Below, piece by piece: positions 7,588 through 16,115 of a stretch of DNA of 64,000 nt. Position numbers and translations under genes: made by a program. Below the pieces are notes generated by a model, which was not told the DNA's origin, did not search any database, and saw nothing but the letters and a program-made list of their open reading frames with translations. Source of the stretch: Paenibacillus nanensis (GTDB lineage Bacteria > Bacillota > Bacilli > Paenibacillales > Paenibacillaceae); the NCBI RefSeq assembly GCF_003583765.1, contig NZ_QXQA01000016.1, positions 87,504-151,503 of the forward strand, given 5' to 3'. Positions within the stretch are counted from its first letter, which is position 1, and the number at the start of each line of letters is the position of its first letter.

Positions 7588-9345
7588 ATGCAGGCGCTGA
7601 CGCTGCAGTTATTCGAGCGGATGGGGATTCTGCTCATTCTGACGTTCATCTTAACGCGAATTCCATTGTTCCGGCAGCTGCTGGACCGGCGAAAGATGTC
7701 GGCGCGGCGCATTGTCGCGTATTCCTGCCTGTTCGGCCTGTTCGGCATATTGGGGACGTATGCGGGGGTTGTCGTAGAAGCGGGGGCGTCCGGCTCGTTC
7801 TTCTGGCTGCAGCCGCTTGGGCCCAACCAGGCCCTTGCCCATTCGGCCCTCGTTGGCGTCGTAATCGGCGGGCTGATGGGCGGGCGGCTGGTCGGGATCG
7901 GAGGGGGGCTGCTGACCGGCGCCCATCTCTTCTATATCGGAGGCTTTGCCGGGCTTGCCGGAGCCGTAACGGCCCCGATTACCGGCGTTTTGGCGGGAAG
8001 CGTGGCCAAATTTTTTGCGCAGGAAAGGGTTATCTCGCCGGCTAAGGCGCTGTTTATTGGAATGTTCGCGCCGATTCTGCTGATGGGCGCGATTCTAATC
8101 TTTACGACTGAACCGGAGAAGGCGATCGCGCTGGTCGATGAGATCGGGCTTCCGATGGTGCTGACGAACAGCGTGTCCATCGCAATATTTGCGACGATGC
8201 TGCATGTTGCCTTGCGCGAGGAGGAGCGCGCGGCCGCTTACGAGACGGAGAAGGCGCTGCATATCGCCGAGGCGGCGCTGCCGCATCTGAAGCAGGGGCT
8301 CACGTACCGGACGGCGCAGGCCGTAGCCGCTCTGCTGCTCCGTGAGCTGAAGGCGACGGCGGTCGCTTTGACGGACACGGAGCGCGTTCTGGCCCATGCC
8401 GGGACGGGCAATGCGGCTGTGAGGCCCGGCGAGCCGATCGGGTCGGCGTCCGCGCAGGCCGTGATCGCGACGGGGCAGCTGCGGATTGTGGCGCAGCCGG
8501 AGGATATTCAGCCGCGCCACCCCGCGCTTGGCGCGGCGATAATCGTGCCGATGATGGAGGGCGCGAAGGCGGTCGGCGCGATCCAGCTGTACTTCAAACG
8601 GCCCGACGATATTCGCCGGGTAGAAATTGTGATGGCGGAAGGTCTCGGCCAGCTCATCTCGTATCAGCTCGGGGCGACCGCCCATGAGAAGATGACGAGC
8701 CTGATGAAGGAAGCGGAGCTAAAGCTGCTGCAGGCGCAGATCAATCCGCATTTTTTGTTTAACACGTTAAACGCCATCCATGCGTTGATTCGGACGGATC
8801 CCGCCTTGGCGAGGGAGGCGACGCTGCAGCTCGGGAATTTTATGCGGTTAAATGTGAGGGTGATGGCCTCGCGCAGGACGACAGTCCAGGAGGAGATGGA
8901 ATTGTTGAAGGCTTATTTGGCCATCATCCAAATTCGCTTTGAAGGGCAATTCACCTTCGGCAGTCTCATCGATGCCGGGCTGGAGGAGCTGCTTATTCCG
9001 CCCGCCACGCTGCAGATGCTTGTCGAGAACAGCATTAAGCATGGTCTGAGAAATCGGGTGAGCGGCGGCGTCATTCGGCTGGAGCTGAAGCGTGCTGGCT
9101 CTTCGGCCGTGGTCCGGCTGGAGGATAACGGTACGGGCATCTCTCCGGATATGCTGTCGAGCCTAGGCGAGCAGCCGGTTAAGAGCGGGGAAGGGACCGG
9201 GATCGGCATTTACAATATTAATCAGCGGCTGATCAGTATGTTCGGCCGGGAGGCGAAGCTTGTATTTGACAATTTGGCCGAGGGCGGATGCCGGGTTACA
9301 TTCCGTATCCCTCTCCACGATTCGAAGGAGGTTTCGGTGTCATGA
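7588..9345 (+). CDS. LytS-type sensor histidine kinase
   Basis: A 585-residue membrane sensor kinase. The N-terminal part (about 1-200) is the multi-helix LytS/YehU sensor with a GGLMGGRLVGIGGGLL segment, followed by a GAF-like region (about 220-370), a histidine-kinase dimerisation domain of the LytS/YesM class with the phospho-acceptor His at about residue 388 (INPHFLFNTLNAI), and a C-terminal ATPase domain with the DNGTGI and GTGIGIYN boxes. The response regulator gene overlaps its stop codon (ATGA). The downstream symporters suggest a role like E. coli BtsSR or YpdAB, which sense pyruvate-type acids. Confidence 0.9.
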   Translation: MQALTLQLFERMGILLILTFILTRIPLFRQLLDRRKMSARRIVAYSCLFGLFGILGTYAGVVVEAGASGSFFWLQPLGPNQALAHSALVGVVIGGLMGGRLVGIGGGLLTGAHLFYIGGFAGLAGAVTAPITGVLAGSVAKFFAQERVISPAKALFIGMFAPILLMGAILIFTTEPEKAIALVDEIGLPMVLTNSVSIAIFATMLHVALREEERAAAYETEKALHIAEAALPHLKQGLTYRTAQAVAALLLRELKATAVALTDTERVLAHAGTGNAAVRPGEPIGSASAQAVIATGQLRIVAQPEDIQPRHPALGAAIIVPMMEGAKAVGAIQLYFKRPDDIRRVEIVMAEGLGQLISYQLGATAHEKMTSLMKEAELKLLQAQINPHFLFNTLNAIHALIRTDPALAREATLQLGNFMRLNVRVMASRRTTVQEEMELLKAYLAIIQIRFEGQFTFGSLIDAGLEELLIPPATLQMLVENSIKHGLRNRVSGGVIRLELKRAGSSAVVRLEDNGTGISPDMLSSLGEQPVKSGEGTGIGIYNINQRLISMFGREAKLVFDNLAEGGCRVTFRIPLHDSKEVSVS

Positions 9346-10139
9346 AGCGAATTCGCGCGATTATTGCGGAAGACGAACGGCTGGCGAGAGAGGAGCTCGT
9401 CTATTTGCTGGAGCAGGAGCCGGATATCGAGCTTGCGGCTTGCGCGGCGAACGGAAGAGAGCTGCTGTCGCTTGTCGCGTCGGAGCGCCCCGATGTCGTG
9501 TTCCTTGACGTGCAAATGCCGGAGCTGGGCGGCGTGCAGGCAGCGCGTATGCTGAAGGCTTCGCCGCACTCGCCTATGATTGTGTTCACGACGGCCTATG
9601 ACGATTATGCGGTCGAAGCGTTCGGTTTGAACGCGGTCGATTATTTGCTGAAGCCGTACAGCCATCTGCGGCTCAAGGAATCGCTTCAGCGTATTCGCGA
9701 GAAGGGGACGGGCATAGCTGGCGCGTCGGCAAGCGGCTCGGCCGCTTGGCAGCAGAAACAACTTACAGGCGCTTTAGCCGGTGAGACGCCCCGCACCTCG
9801 CGCGGCAAGCTGCTGCTCGAAGACGGCGACAAGCATGTGCTGGTTAATCCCGAGTCGATCGTCTATGCTGTGCGTGAAGAAAGAATCATCCGCATCTTTA
9901 CGGCGGACCGGCAGCGCATTGCGGCGAAGCTTACCTTATCGGAGCTGGAGGAGAAGCTGGCAGGCTACACTTTTTTCCGCCCGCATCGCAGCTACCTGAT
10001 TAACGTCAATCGGATTTCGGAAATAACGCCTTGGCTCAACGGGGCTTACAATATTGTCATGAAGGACGAAGAGCATAGCTCGATTCCGCTCTCCCGCGAG
10101 GCGGCCAAGGATCTGTTCCGGATGCTTCGCGAGGCTTAG
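9342..10139 (+). CDS. LytTR family response regulator
   Basis: A 265-residue response regulator with a receiver domain (residues 1-120, acidic EDE near the N-terminus, phospho-acceptor Asp at about 56 in FLDVQMP, switch Thr in TTAYDDYA and Lys in LLKPY) and a C-terminal LytTR DNA-binding domain (about 165-260, ending FFRPHRSYLINVNRI). The ATG at 9342 overlaps the kinase stop and is preceded by AAGGAGG, so it is preferred to the in-frame upstream GTG/ATG choices. It is the partner of the LytS-like kinase and probably activates the transporter genes that follow. Confidence 0.92.
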   Translation: MKRIRAIIAEDERLAREELVYLLEQEPDIELAACAANGRELLSLVASERPDVVFLDVQMPELGGVQAARMLKASPHSPMIVFTTAYDDYAVEAFGLNAVDYLLKPYSHLRLKESLQRIREKGTGIAGASASGSAAWQQKQLTGALAGETPRTSRGKLLLEDGDKHVLVNPESIVYAVREERIIRIFTADRQRIAAKLTLSELEEKLAGYTFFRPHRSYLINVNRISEITPWLNGAYNIVMKDEEHSSIPLSREAAKDLFRMLREA

Positions 10140-10214
10140 GCGCCGGAATCGGCGGTTCGCGCGCGCATAGCGACGGTTCACGCATGGACGGTAGTACCGC
10201 CATGCTCTTCTGTA

Positions 10215-10239
10215 TATAATCGATTTAAAGCGCTTACAA
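10215..10239 (+). promoter_or_regulatory. promoter -10 with cre-like box upstream of the DUF485/symporter operon
   Basis: TATAAT at 10215-10220 is followed by TTTAAAGCGCTTACAA at 10224-10239. Read on the minus strand this is TTGTAAGCGCTTTAA, one mismatch from the CcpA cre consensus. The -35 region is weak, as expected for a promoter needing an activator such as the LytTR protein. Confidence 0.55.
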
Positions 10240-10287
10240 TGGTGGTCGCCGCAATCGATTTCTGCAAATCAATTGGAGGGAAAAGCA

Positions 10288-10593
10288 ATGAAGGCGAAGG
10301 AAAAGAGCTATACCGAAGTATGGCAATCCGAAAAATTCAACACGCTGCTCTCCCGCAAGAAACGGTTCATCGTCCCGATGTCCGTGTTTTTTCTGTTGTT
10401 TTATTTTGCGCTGCCGATTCTGACCTCGTACACCGATTGGCTGAACGAGCCGGCCATCGGCCCCATCTCCTGGGCATGGGTGTTCGCTTTCGCGCAGTTC
10501 GTTATGACCTGGGCCCTCTGCATCCTGTATTCACGCAAGGCGTCAAAGTTCGATCGGATCGTGGAAGAGATTAAAAAGGATATGGAGGCGTAG
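10288..10593 (+). CDS. DUF485 family membrane protein (YjcH-like)
   Basis: A 101-residue protein with two predicted membrane helices (PMSVFFLLFYFALPIL and WVFAFAQFVMTWALCIL) and charged ends. This is the DUF485 family whose genes precede acetate/solute symporters of the ActP type, as here, with 7 nt between stop and start. Its function is thought to be accessory to the transporter. The ATG at 10288 is chosen over a TTG at 10273, because TTGGAGGG at 10273-10280 is its ribosome-binding site. Confidence 0.85.
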   Translation: MKAKEKSYTEVWQSEKFNTLLSRKKRFIVPMSVFFLLFYFALPILTSYTDWLNEPAIGPISWAWVFAFAQFVMTWALCILYSRKASKFDRIVEEIKKDMEA

Positions 10594-10600
10594 AACGACT

Positions 10601-12124
10601 ATGGCTATTGCGCTGTTTTGCGGAATTGTGCTGCTTACGCTTGTCATTACTTATTACGCTTCGAAAAAAACGAACAACACGAGCGAATTTTATACGGCGG
10701 GCGGCGGTCTGAAGGGCTGGCAGAATGGAACGGCGATCGCAGGCGACTACATGTCGGCGGCATCGTTCCTCGGCATTGCGGGCTCCATCGCGCTTGTCGG
10801 ATATGACGGTTTCTTTTACAGCATCGGCTTTTTGGTCGCGTATTTGGTTGTGCTGTACCTGGTTGCGGAACCTCTGAGGAATCTGGGCAAATATACGGTC
10901 GCCGACATGATCGCGGCCAGGTTCGCGGACAAGAAGGTGCGCGGGGTCGCCGCGCTCAACACGATTTCGATCTCGATCTTCTACATGATCGCGCAGCTTG
11001 TAGGCGCGGGCGCTCTGATTAAGCTGCTGCTCGGTCTCGATTATGTCACCTCCGTGCTTATCGTCGGTGTGCTGATGACGATTTACGTCGTATTCGGCGG
11101 CATGCACGCGACGAGCTGGGTGCAAATTTCGAAGGCTGTGCTGCTGATGCTCGGCACGTTCGTCATTTCGATTATCGTATTCGCGAAGTTCGATTTCAGC
11201 TTGGTTAACATGTTCGAACACATGAAGACGGCGACGCCGCTGAGCGAGGCGTTCCTGAACCCCGGCAATAAATATAAAGTGCCGATTGAGACCATCTCGC
11301 TCAACTTGGCGCTGGTGCTCGGGACAGCGGGCCTCCCGCACATCCTGATCCGCTTTTTTACCGTTAAGGATGCCCGTACGGCGCGCAGCTCGGTCGTCTA
11401 CGCGACTTGGATTATCGGGATCTTCTACGTCATGACGATTTTCCTCGGGTTCGGCGCGGCGGCTTTCGTCGGAGCAGCCGATATTACAGAGGTGGACGCG
11501 GGAGGCAACATGGCGGCTCCGCTTCTGGCCAAAGCGCTCGGCGGCGACTTCCTGTTCGCCTTCATCTCGGCGGTGGCGTTCGCTACGATTCTCGCGGTCG
11601 TTACGGGGCTGGTGCTGTCAGCCGCATCCGCATTCGCGCATGACTTCTACGGTCAAATCGTGCGCCGCGGCCAATCGACGGAGAAGGAGCAGCTGAAGAT
11701 GGCGCGTTACGCATCGATCGGCGTATCGGTCGTCTCCATTCTGCTAGCCTTGTTCGCGCAGAAGATGAACGTCGCGTTTCTCGTGTCGCTCGCCTTTGCG
11801 GTGGCGGCCAGCGCGAATTTGCCGGTCATTCTGTTCACTGTGTTCTGGAAGCGATTCAATACGGCAGGGGCGGTCAGCGGCATGCTGGTCGGCCTGATCA
11901 GCACGATTCTGCTCGTGGCGCTTAGTCCGAACATTTGGAATCCGGAGGCGGGCAAAGCGATTTTCGTCGGCGATCCGATCATTCCGCTGACCAATCCGGG
12001 CATTATCTCGATTCCGCTTGGTTTTTTGGCCGCGTTTGTCGGCACGCTGCTCTCGTCGCGCAATTCTGCCAAGGATGAGGCGAAATACGCCGAGGTGCTG
12101 GTGAAGGCAAATATCGGCGGGTAG
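10601..12124 (+). CDS. sodium:solute symporter (ActP/MctP-like)
   Basis: A 507-residue polytopic protein of the sodium:solute symporter family with about 13 hydrophobic segments. The opening (TSEFYTAGGGLKGWQNGTA, then GDYMSAASFLGIAG) is characteristic of the acetate/monocarboxylate branch. It probably imports acetate, pyruvate or a related short acid with sodium or protons. It is in an operon with the DUF485 gene and downstream of the LytS/LytTR pair and a cre-like box, which fits control by carboxylate availability and carbon catabolite repression. The exact substrate is inferred. Confidence 0.88.
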   Translation: MAIALFCGIVLLTLVITYYASKKTNNTSEFYTAGGGLKGWQNGTAIAGDYMSAASFLGIAGSIALVGYDGFFYSIGFLVAYLVVLYLVAEPLRNLGKYTVADMIAARFADKKVRGVAALNTISISIFYMIAQLVGAGALIKLLLGLDYVTSVLIVGVLMTIYVVFGGMHATSWVQISKAVLLMLGTFVISIIVFAKFDFSLVNMFEHMKTATPLSEAFLNPGNKYKVPIETISLNLALVLGTAGLPHILIRFFTVKDARTARSSVVYATWIIGIFYVMTIFLGFGAAAFVGAADITEVDAGGNMAAPLLAKALGGDFLFAFISAVAFATILAVVTGLVLSAASAFAHDFYGQIVRRGQSTEKEQLKMARYASIGVSVVSILLALFAQKMNVAFLVSLAFAVAASANLPVILFTVFWKRFNTAGAVSGMLVGLISTILLVALSPNIWNPEAGKAIFVGDPIIPLTNPGIISIPLGFLAAFVGTLLSSRNSAKDEAKYAEVLVKANIGG

Positions 12125-12158
12125 GGACGATAATAGCGAGCTCCATTCGTGAGAAATA

Positions 12159-12206
12159 AGGGTTAGCTCCGCATGCGTTTTTGGCATGGGAGCTTGCCCT
12201 CTTTTC
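12159..12206 (+). terminator. terminator between the two symporter genes
   Basis: AGGG..AGCTCC.CATGC pairs with GCATG.GAGCTTGCCCT (one bulge and a two-base mismatch) and is followed by CTTTTCGTTT. It separates the two paralogous symporters into different transcripts or attenuates read-through. Confidence 0.6.
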
Positions 12207-12230
12207 GTTTAGAATAGGGGAGAGGGGGAG

Positions 12231-13784
12231 ATGAGCGTGAACATATCCGGAATCGTGTTTTTCCTTGCGGTCATTGTCGGCACGCTTATGATTACGTATT
12301 ATGCCGCCAAGCGGACAACAAGCGCGAATGATTTCTACGCCGCGGGCAATCGGCTAACCGGGCTGCAGAACGGGCTTGCGATTTCCGGCGATTATATGAG
12401 CGCGGCTTCCTTCCTTGGCATCGCGGGCTCGATCGCGGTATACGGCTTCGACGGCTTCTATTATTCAATCGGCTTCCTAGCCTCGTACGTGATCGTGCAG
12501 TACTTAATCGCCGAACCGCTGCATCATCTCGGCAAGTTTACAATGGCGGACGCGGTCGCCGTTCGCTTTAACGATAAACGGCTTCGGGGCTTTATCGCGT
12601 TCACGAACCTGATGATTACCGTCTTTTATATGATTGCGCAATTGGTCGGCGCCGGCTGGCTCATTCATCTGCTGCTTGGACTCGATACGTCCTGGGCGAT
12701 CGCGCTTGTCGGCGGATTGATGACCGTCTATGTGACGTTCGGCGGGATGCTTGCGACTTCATGGGTGCAGATCATAAAAACGATTTTGCTCATCGGCAGC
12801 ACTTTTCTAGTCAGCATGATCGTCCTTTCGCGGTTCGACTGGAATGTATTCGGACTGTTCCGCCAAATGGAACAAGCGACTCCGCTTGGCGGCCGTTTTC
12901 TCGAGGCGGGCCATTTGTTCGAGCATCCGATGGATTTGCTGTCGTTCAATATGGCGCTCGTGCTGGGGACAGCCGGGCTGCCGCATATTATCGCGCGGTT
13001 CTACACCGTTCGCGGAGGGCCGGCGGTGCGCGCGTCGGTGAGAACCGCCACCTATGCGATCGGTATATTCTACGCGATGACGGTATTTCTCGGCTTCGGC
13101 GCTGCGGCTTTCGTGGATTGGTCTGCGCTGACCGGCAGAGTGGAGCTTGCCGTGCCGCTGCTGGCGGAAGCGCTCGGCGGGCAGTTTCTTATGGCGTTTA
13201 TATCGGCGGTGGCATTCGCCACCATACTCGCGGTCATTTCGGGGCTCGTGCTGACCGCTTCGTCGGCATTCGCGCATGATGTATACAACAGCATCTTCCG
13301 GGACGGGCAAGCGACGGAACGGCAGCAGATGAGAGTTGCGAAGCTGTCCGCCATCGGGGTGGGAGCCGCCTCCATCGTGCTTGCTTTGGGCGCGCAGAAG
13401 CTGAATGTCGCCTTCCTCGTATCCTTCGCCTTTGCGGTTGCGGCTTCCGCCAATCTGCCGGTGCTGCTGTTCACGCTGTATTGGCGCAAATTCACGGCGG
13501 TTGGCGTCATGACCGCTATTGCTTCCGGTTTGCTGTCCTCGCTGCTGCTCATCGCGGTCGGCCCTAACGTGATGAATCCGGTGGACGGCTGGATCAAGGC
13601 GGAGGCGCTGTTCCCGCTGAAGCATCCGGGCATCGTCTCGATACCGGTCGGCTTTGCCGGAGGCATCATCGGCGCATGGTTGTCCCGCAGGACCGCCGAG
13701 TCCGGCCCGTTCGAGCGTATGCTTGTAGTCGCGCATGCGAGTGAAGGTTACACGAAAGAAGGGCAGCTAAAGAATGGCTCATGA
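12231..13784 (+). CDS. second sodium:solute symporter, paralogue
   Basis: A 517-residue paralogue of the preceding symporter, with the same opening (DFYAAGNRLTGLQNG, GDYMSAASFLGIAG), the same core (YMIAQLVGAGWLIHLLLG; VLGTAGLPHI) and a similar C-terminus. The pair looks like a tandem duplication that has diverged, possibly for different organic acids or affinities. It has its own strong ribosome-binding site (AGGGGGAG), lacks its own DUF485 gene and is preceded by a terminator. Confidence 0.87.
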   Translation: MSVNISGIVFFLAVIVGTLMITYYAAKRTTSANDFYAAGNRLTGLQNGLAISGDYMSAASFLGIAGSIAVYGFDGFYYSIGFLASYVIVQYLIAEPLHHLGKFTMADAVAVRFNDKRLRGFIAFTNLMITVFYMIAQLVGAGWLIHLLLGLDTSWAIALVGGLMTVYVTFGGMLATSWVQIIKTILLIGSTFLVSMIVLSRFDWNVFGLFRQMEQATPLGGRFLEAGHLFEHPMDLLSFNMALVLGTAGLPHIIARFYTVRGGPAVRASVRTATYAIGIFYAMTVFLGFGAAAFVDWSALTGRVELAVPLLAEALGGQFLMAFISAVAFATILAVISGLVLTASSAFAHDVYNSIFRDGQATERQQMRVAKLSAIGVGAASIVLALGAQKLNVAFLVSFAFAVAASANLPVLLFTLYWRKFTAVGVMTAIASGLLSSLLLIAVGPNVMNPVDGWIKAEALFPLKHPGIVSIPVGFAGGIIGAWLSRRTAESGPFERMLVVAHASEGYTKEGQLKNGS

Positions 13785-13842
13785 GGCATAATGTTCATCT
13801 GCCGTTTATACAATGGAGAGAGATGGAAGATGAACAGAATGC

Positions 13843-14967
13843 GTGGTGAGGCCATTGCCGCATGTGGAGACCAAAATCAATTATCACAGCTTCATTGCCG
13901 AATTGAAGACCGTGTTCGACCCGGTGCTTTCCGCCATGAGGAGCCAAGATGCTTCCGCCTGGAGAGGACAAGCTTGGCTGGGACCATGTAAGCAGTTAAA
14001 GGGCGTAATGCGTTCGGCCGGCACTCTTGGCAAAATAGGCTGGGGCTCGCTGCCGGTTATCGGGCCTGCCATGCTTGTCGCAGGCGGATGGCTGGCTGCG
14101 CTTCCCGTTTGGCTCATCGTTCTCCTTACCGTTGCGGTTCTCGTTGTTGCCTACTGGATTATGGTCATACGATATACCGGACAAATGGCGACAATCGGGC
14201 ATGCCCATTTCCATATCGGGGCTTTCAAGGCGAAGAGACCGCTCGAATACAAATTGTGGGCTCCGTTTCTCCATAAGCACAACGCGAGCTTTGAAGGCCT
14301 TCTGCATTTCGTGAACTCCTTATTTTACGCGACGGATGAGGCTGATGTCAGAAGCATTCTCGAGTACACGAGGGGGCATATGGATGCGGTCCAAACGGAG
14401 AAAGAGGAGTACCGCACGGCCAGAGACTACCTGCAATCGGAAGTAGAAAAGCACGAACGGGTCATCGGGTATTTGGTGGACGTCATTAAGTCCGTTAATA
14501 AATCGTTGTATCGTTTGGCTAATGATTGCATGAACTTTTATGAGCTCGATTTTGTGTGCGCTTTTACGATCTATAAGGTAGAGGGCGATTATATCCGCAA
14601 GTTCCATGACAGAGGGACGACGGGCGCTAGTCCGGAAATTATCGCGCTTACGGAAGCGAATGCGGAAAAATATGCGGCGGTATACGTGGCGATGCTGCCG
14701 GAGGAGGAGGACGGCTTCTCTTACAACAGCCCTTTCCCCGGCCGTACGGTCGCTTCTTATCGGATGAAGATGTTCGAAGAGACGTGGATATGGAATTTTC
14801 ACTTCGACGATTCGAATGACAAGGCGTTGAAGCTGACGCTGTCCAACGATGTTATCGAAATCCGCGAGGTTTATCGTCTCGTGCACGCGTTCTCCCTCGT
14901 CCTGCAAAAACGCGAAATGCAGAGCAAAGCGGGACGCGGGATTGTGATAAGGATTGGTGGTGAATAG
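13843..14967 (+). CDS. uncharacterised membrane-anchored coiled-coil protein
   Basis: I do not recognise this 374-residue protein. It has two adjacent hydrophobic helices around residues 75-110, a helical, charged region near 180-220 likely to form a coiled coil (EKEEYRTARDYLQSEVEKHERVIGYL), and a C-terminal alpha-beta region of about 150 residues that could be a GAF-like sensor. The start is uncertain: GTG at 13843 or 13846, or GTG at 13864, none with a strong site, while an ATG at 13830 with a good GGAGAGAGATGGAAG lies in another frame. A basic 48-residue ORF overlaps its 3' end. Confidence 0.6.
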   Translation: MVRPLPHVETKINYHSFIAELKTVFDPVLSAMRSQDASAWRGQAWLGPCKQLKGVMRSAGTLGKIGWGSLPVIGPAMLVAGGWLAALPVWLIVLLTVAVLVVAYWIMVIRYTGQMATIGHAHFHIGAFKAKRPLEYKLWAPFLHKHNASFEGLLHFVNSLFYATDEADVRSILEYTRGHMDAVQTEKEEYRTARDYLQSEVEKHERVIGYLVDVIKSVNKSLYRLANDCMNFYELDFVCAFTIYKVEGDYIRKFHDRGTTGASPEIIALTEANAEKYAAVYVAMLPEEEDGFSYNSPFPGRTVASYRMKMFEETWIWNFHFDDSNDKALKLTLSNDVIEIREVYRLVHAFSLVLQKREMQSKAGRGIVIRIGGE

Positions 14968-15106
14968 CCGCATGACGAGCGGGAAGGTCGTGCCATTCTT
15001 GCAAAAGCCGAAAAAAGTGTTATTCAAAACGCAGGAAGAAATTACGAAGGCTAACCGCAAGAAGCGGGAGGAGACGGTAAAACGTTTGGAAGAGCGCAAA
15101 TCTTAA
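14960..15106 (+). CDS. small basic ORF overlapping the previous gene
   Basis: This ORF runs from GTG 14960 (or ATG 14972) to TAA 15104-15106 and encodes 48 or 44 residues rich in Lys, Arg and Glu (KPKKVLFKTQEEITKANRKK). The reading frame continues past the upstream stop and ends just before a terminator, which is typical of a real last gene in an operon. It has no recognised domain. It might be a short regulatory or accessory protein for the membrane protein above. Confidence 0.45.
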   Translation: MNSRMTSGKVVPFLQKPKKVLFKTQEEITKANRKKREETVKRLEERKS

Positions 15107-15120
15107 AATAAAATGGAACA

Positions 15121-15155
15121 GGCCGGTTGCTCCTATCGCGCAACCGGCCTTCTTT
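15121..15155 (+). terminator. Rho-independent terminator
   Basis: GGCCGGTTGC pairs with GCAACCGGCC around TCCTATC and is followed by TTCTTTCT. It lies between convergent genes, the small ORF on the plus strand and ytkL on the minus strand. Confidence 0.85.
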
Positions 15156-15178
15156 CTATTGTTGCTACAGGTGCAGCG

Positions 15179-15871
15179 TTAATCCCCAATCTCGAACGAT
15201 TCCCCCGGCTCAAGGTCCAGTCCCTCAATGCCGAGCTTCTCCAAGTCCTTCGCGAATTTTCCGGCATCCTGCTTAATAGGCGGGAACGTATTATAGTGAA
15301 TCGGCACAACCGCTTTCGCCTGCAGCCATTCGGCGGCGATTAGCGCGTCAGACGGTCCCATCGTGAACAGATCGCCGATCGGAATAAAGGCGAGGTCAAT
15401 CGAATGCTGCTTGCCGATCATTTTCATATCCCCGAACAATGCGGTATCCCCGGCATGCAGAATGGTCGTGCCGTTCCAATTGATAACGAATCCGCCAGGC
15501 ATGCCCATGTACAAAATTTTCCCTTCCTCAACGATCATTCCGGAGCTGTGGAAAGCTTGCACCATTTTAATTTTGGCAAAGTCTAGATCCAGGCTCCCCC
15601 CGAGGTTCATCCCGACGGTTTTCAGCCCTTTCCACGAATAGTAGGTGGCCAGCTCGAACGTCGCGATAATCGTCGCGTCATTGCTGCGCGCGATCGCCTC
15701 CGCGTCGGCGATATGATCGGAGTGGGCGTGCGTTAACAGCACGTACTGGACTTTGACATCGTCCGGCTTCGTTACGGCGGCGGAATTGCCGGTCAAAAAA
15801 GGATCGATAATGATCGAGTTTTCTCCTTCAGTAAGTTGTACGCAAGAATGTCCGTGATACGTGATTTTCAT
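15179..15871 (-). CDS. ytkL: UPF0173 metal-dependent hydrolase YtkL
   Basis: A 230-residue metallo-beta-lactamase-fold protein of the UPF0173/YtkL group. The opening MKITYHGHSCVQL, the metal motif THAHSDH near residue 50, HAGDTALFGD and a final PIHYNTFPP with a terminal His are all family features. The physiological substrate is not known. It is cytosolic and monocistronic, with a GGAGGT site before its ATG on the minus strand. Confidence 0.9.
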   Translation of the reverse strand: MKITYHGHSCVQLTEGENSIIIDPFLTGNSAAVTKPDDVKVQYVLLTHAHSDHIADAEAIARSNDATIIATFELATYYSWKGLKTVGMNLGGSLDLDFAKIKMVQAFHSSGMIVEEGKILYMGMPGGFVINWNGTTILHAGDTALFGDMKMIGKQHSIDLAFIPIGDLFTMGPSDALIAAEWLQAKAVVPIHYNTFPPIKQDAGKFAKDLEKLGIEGLDLEPGESFEIGD

Positions 15872-16104
15872 TTGAATACCTCCAAATTAACTATCATTTT
15901 TCATCCGCGTGTCGCTTCTGGAAATGGAAAACCAAGCTATAAATAGTATATTTGGTTTTTACGTTTTTTTCCACGATTCGAACGATGGTCTAAACCCATC
16001 CTGTCCATTTCTTGCGGTCAACAAACCTTTGGCGGATCCGGCTACGGCTAATGCGCATTTTTATAGAAGGGTATAGTTGTCCAAGCGGCAGCGCGATCCC
16101 GTCT

Positions 16105-16113
16105 CATAATCTA
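16105..16113 (+). promoter_or_regulatory. possible mother-cell sigma (SigE/SigK) -10 element
   Basis: CATAATCTA at 16105-16113 fits the CATANNNTA -10 consensus of sporulation sigma factors E and K. It lies directly before the nominal ATG of the Asp-box gene, so that gene would have to start downstream if the promoter is real. No clear -35 was found; the coat-type gene downstream makes sporulation control plausible. Confidence 0.3.
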
Positions 16114-16115
16114 TT

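Noticed and set aside
10571..11341. 256-codon antisense ORF in the first symporter gene
   Set aside because: Arg/His-rich composition typical of antisense frames in GC-rich genes; the symporter is unambiguous.
12807..13736. 309-codon antisense ORF in the second symporter gene
   Set aside because: Same reason: low-complexity, basic, overlapping a clear membrane transporter.
13791..13991. 66-codon ORF with a good ribosome-binding site upstream of the unknown membrane protein
   Set aside because: It overlaps the N-terminal coding region of the 374-residue protein in another frame and is short; kept only as a note on a possible frameshift or misplaced start.
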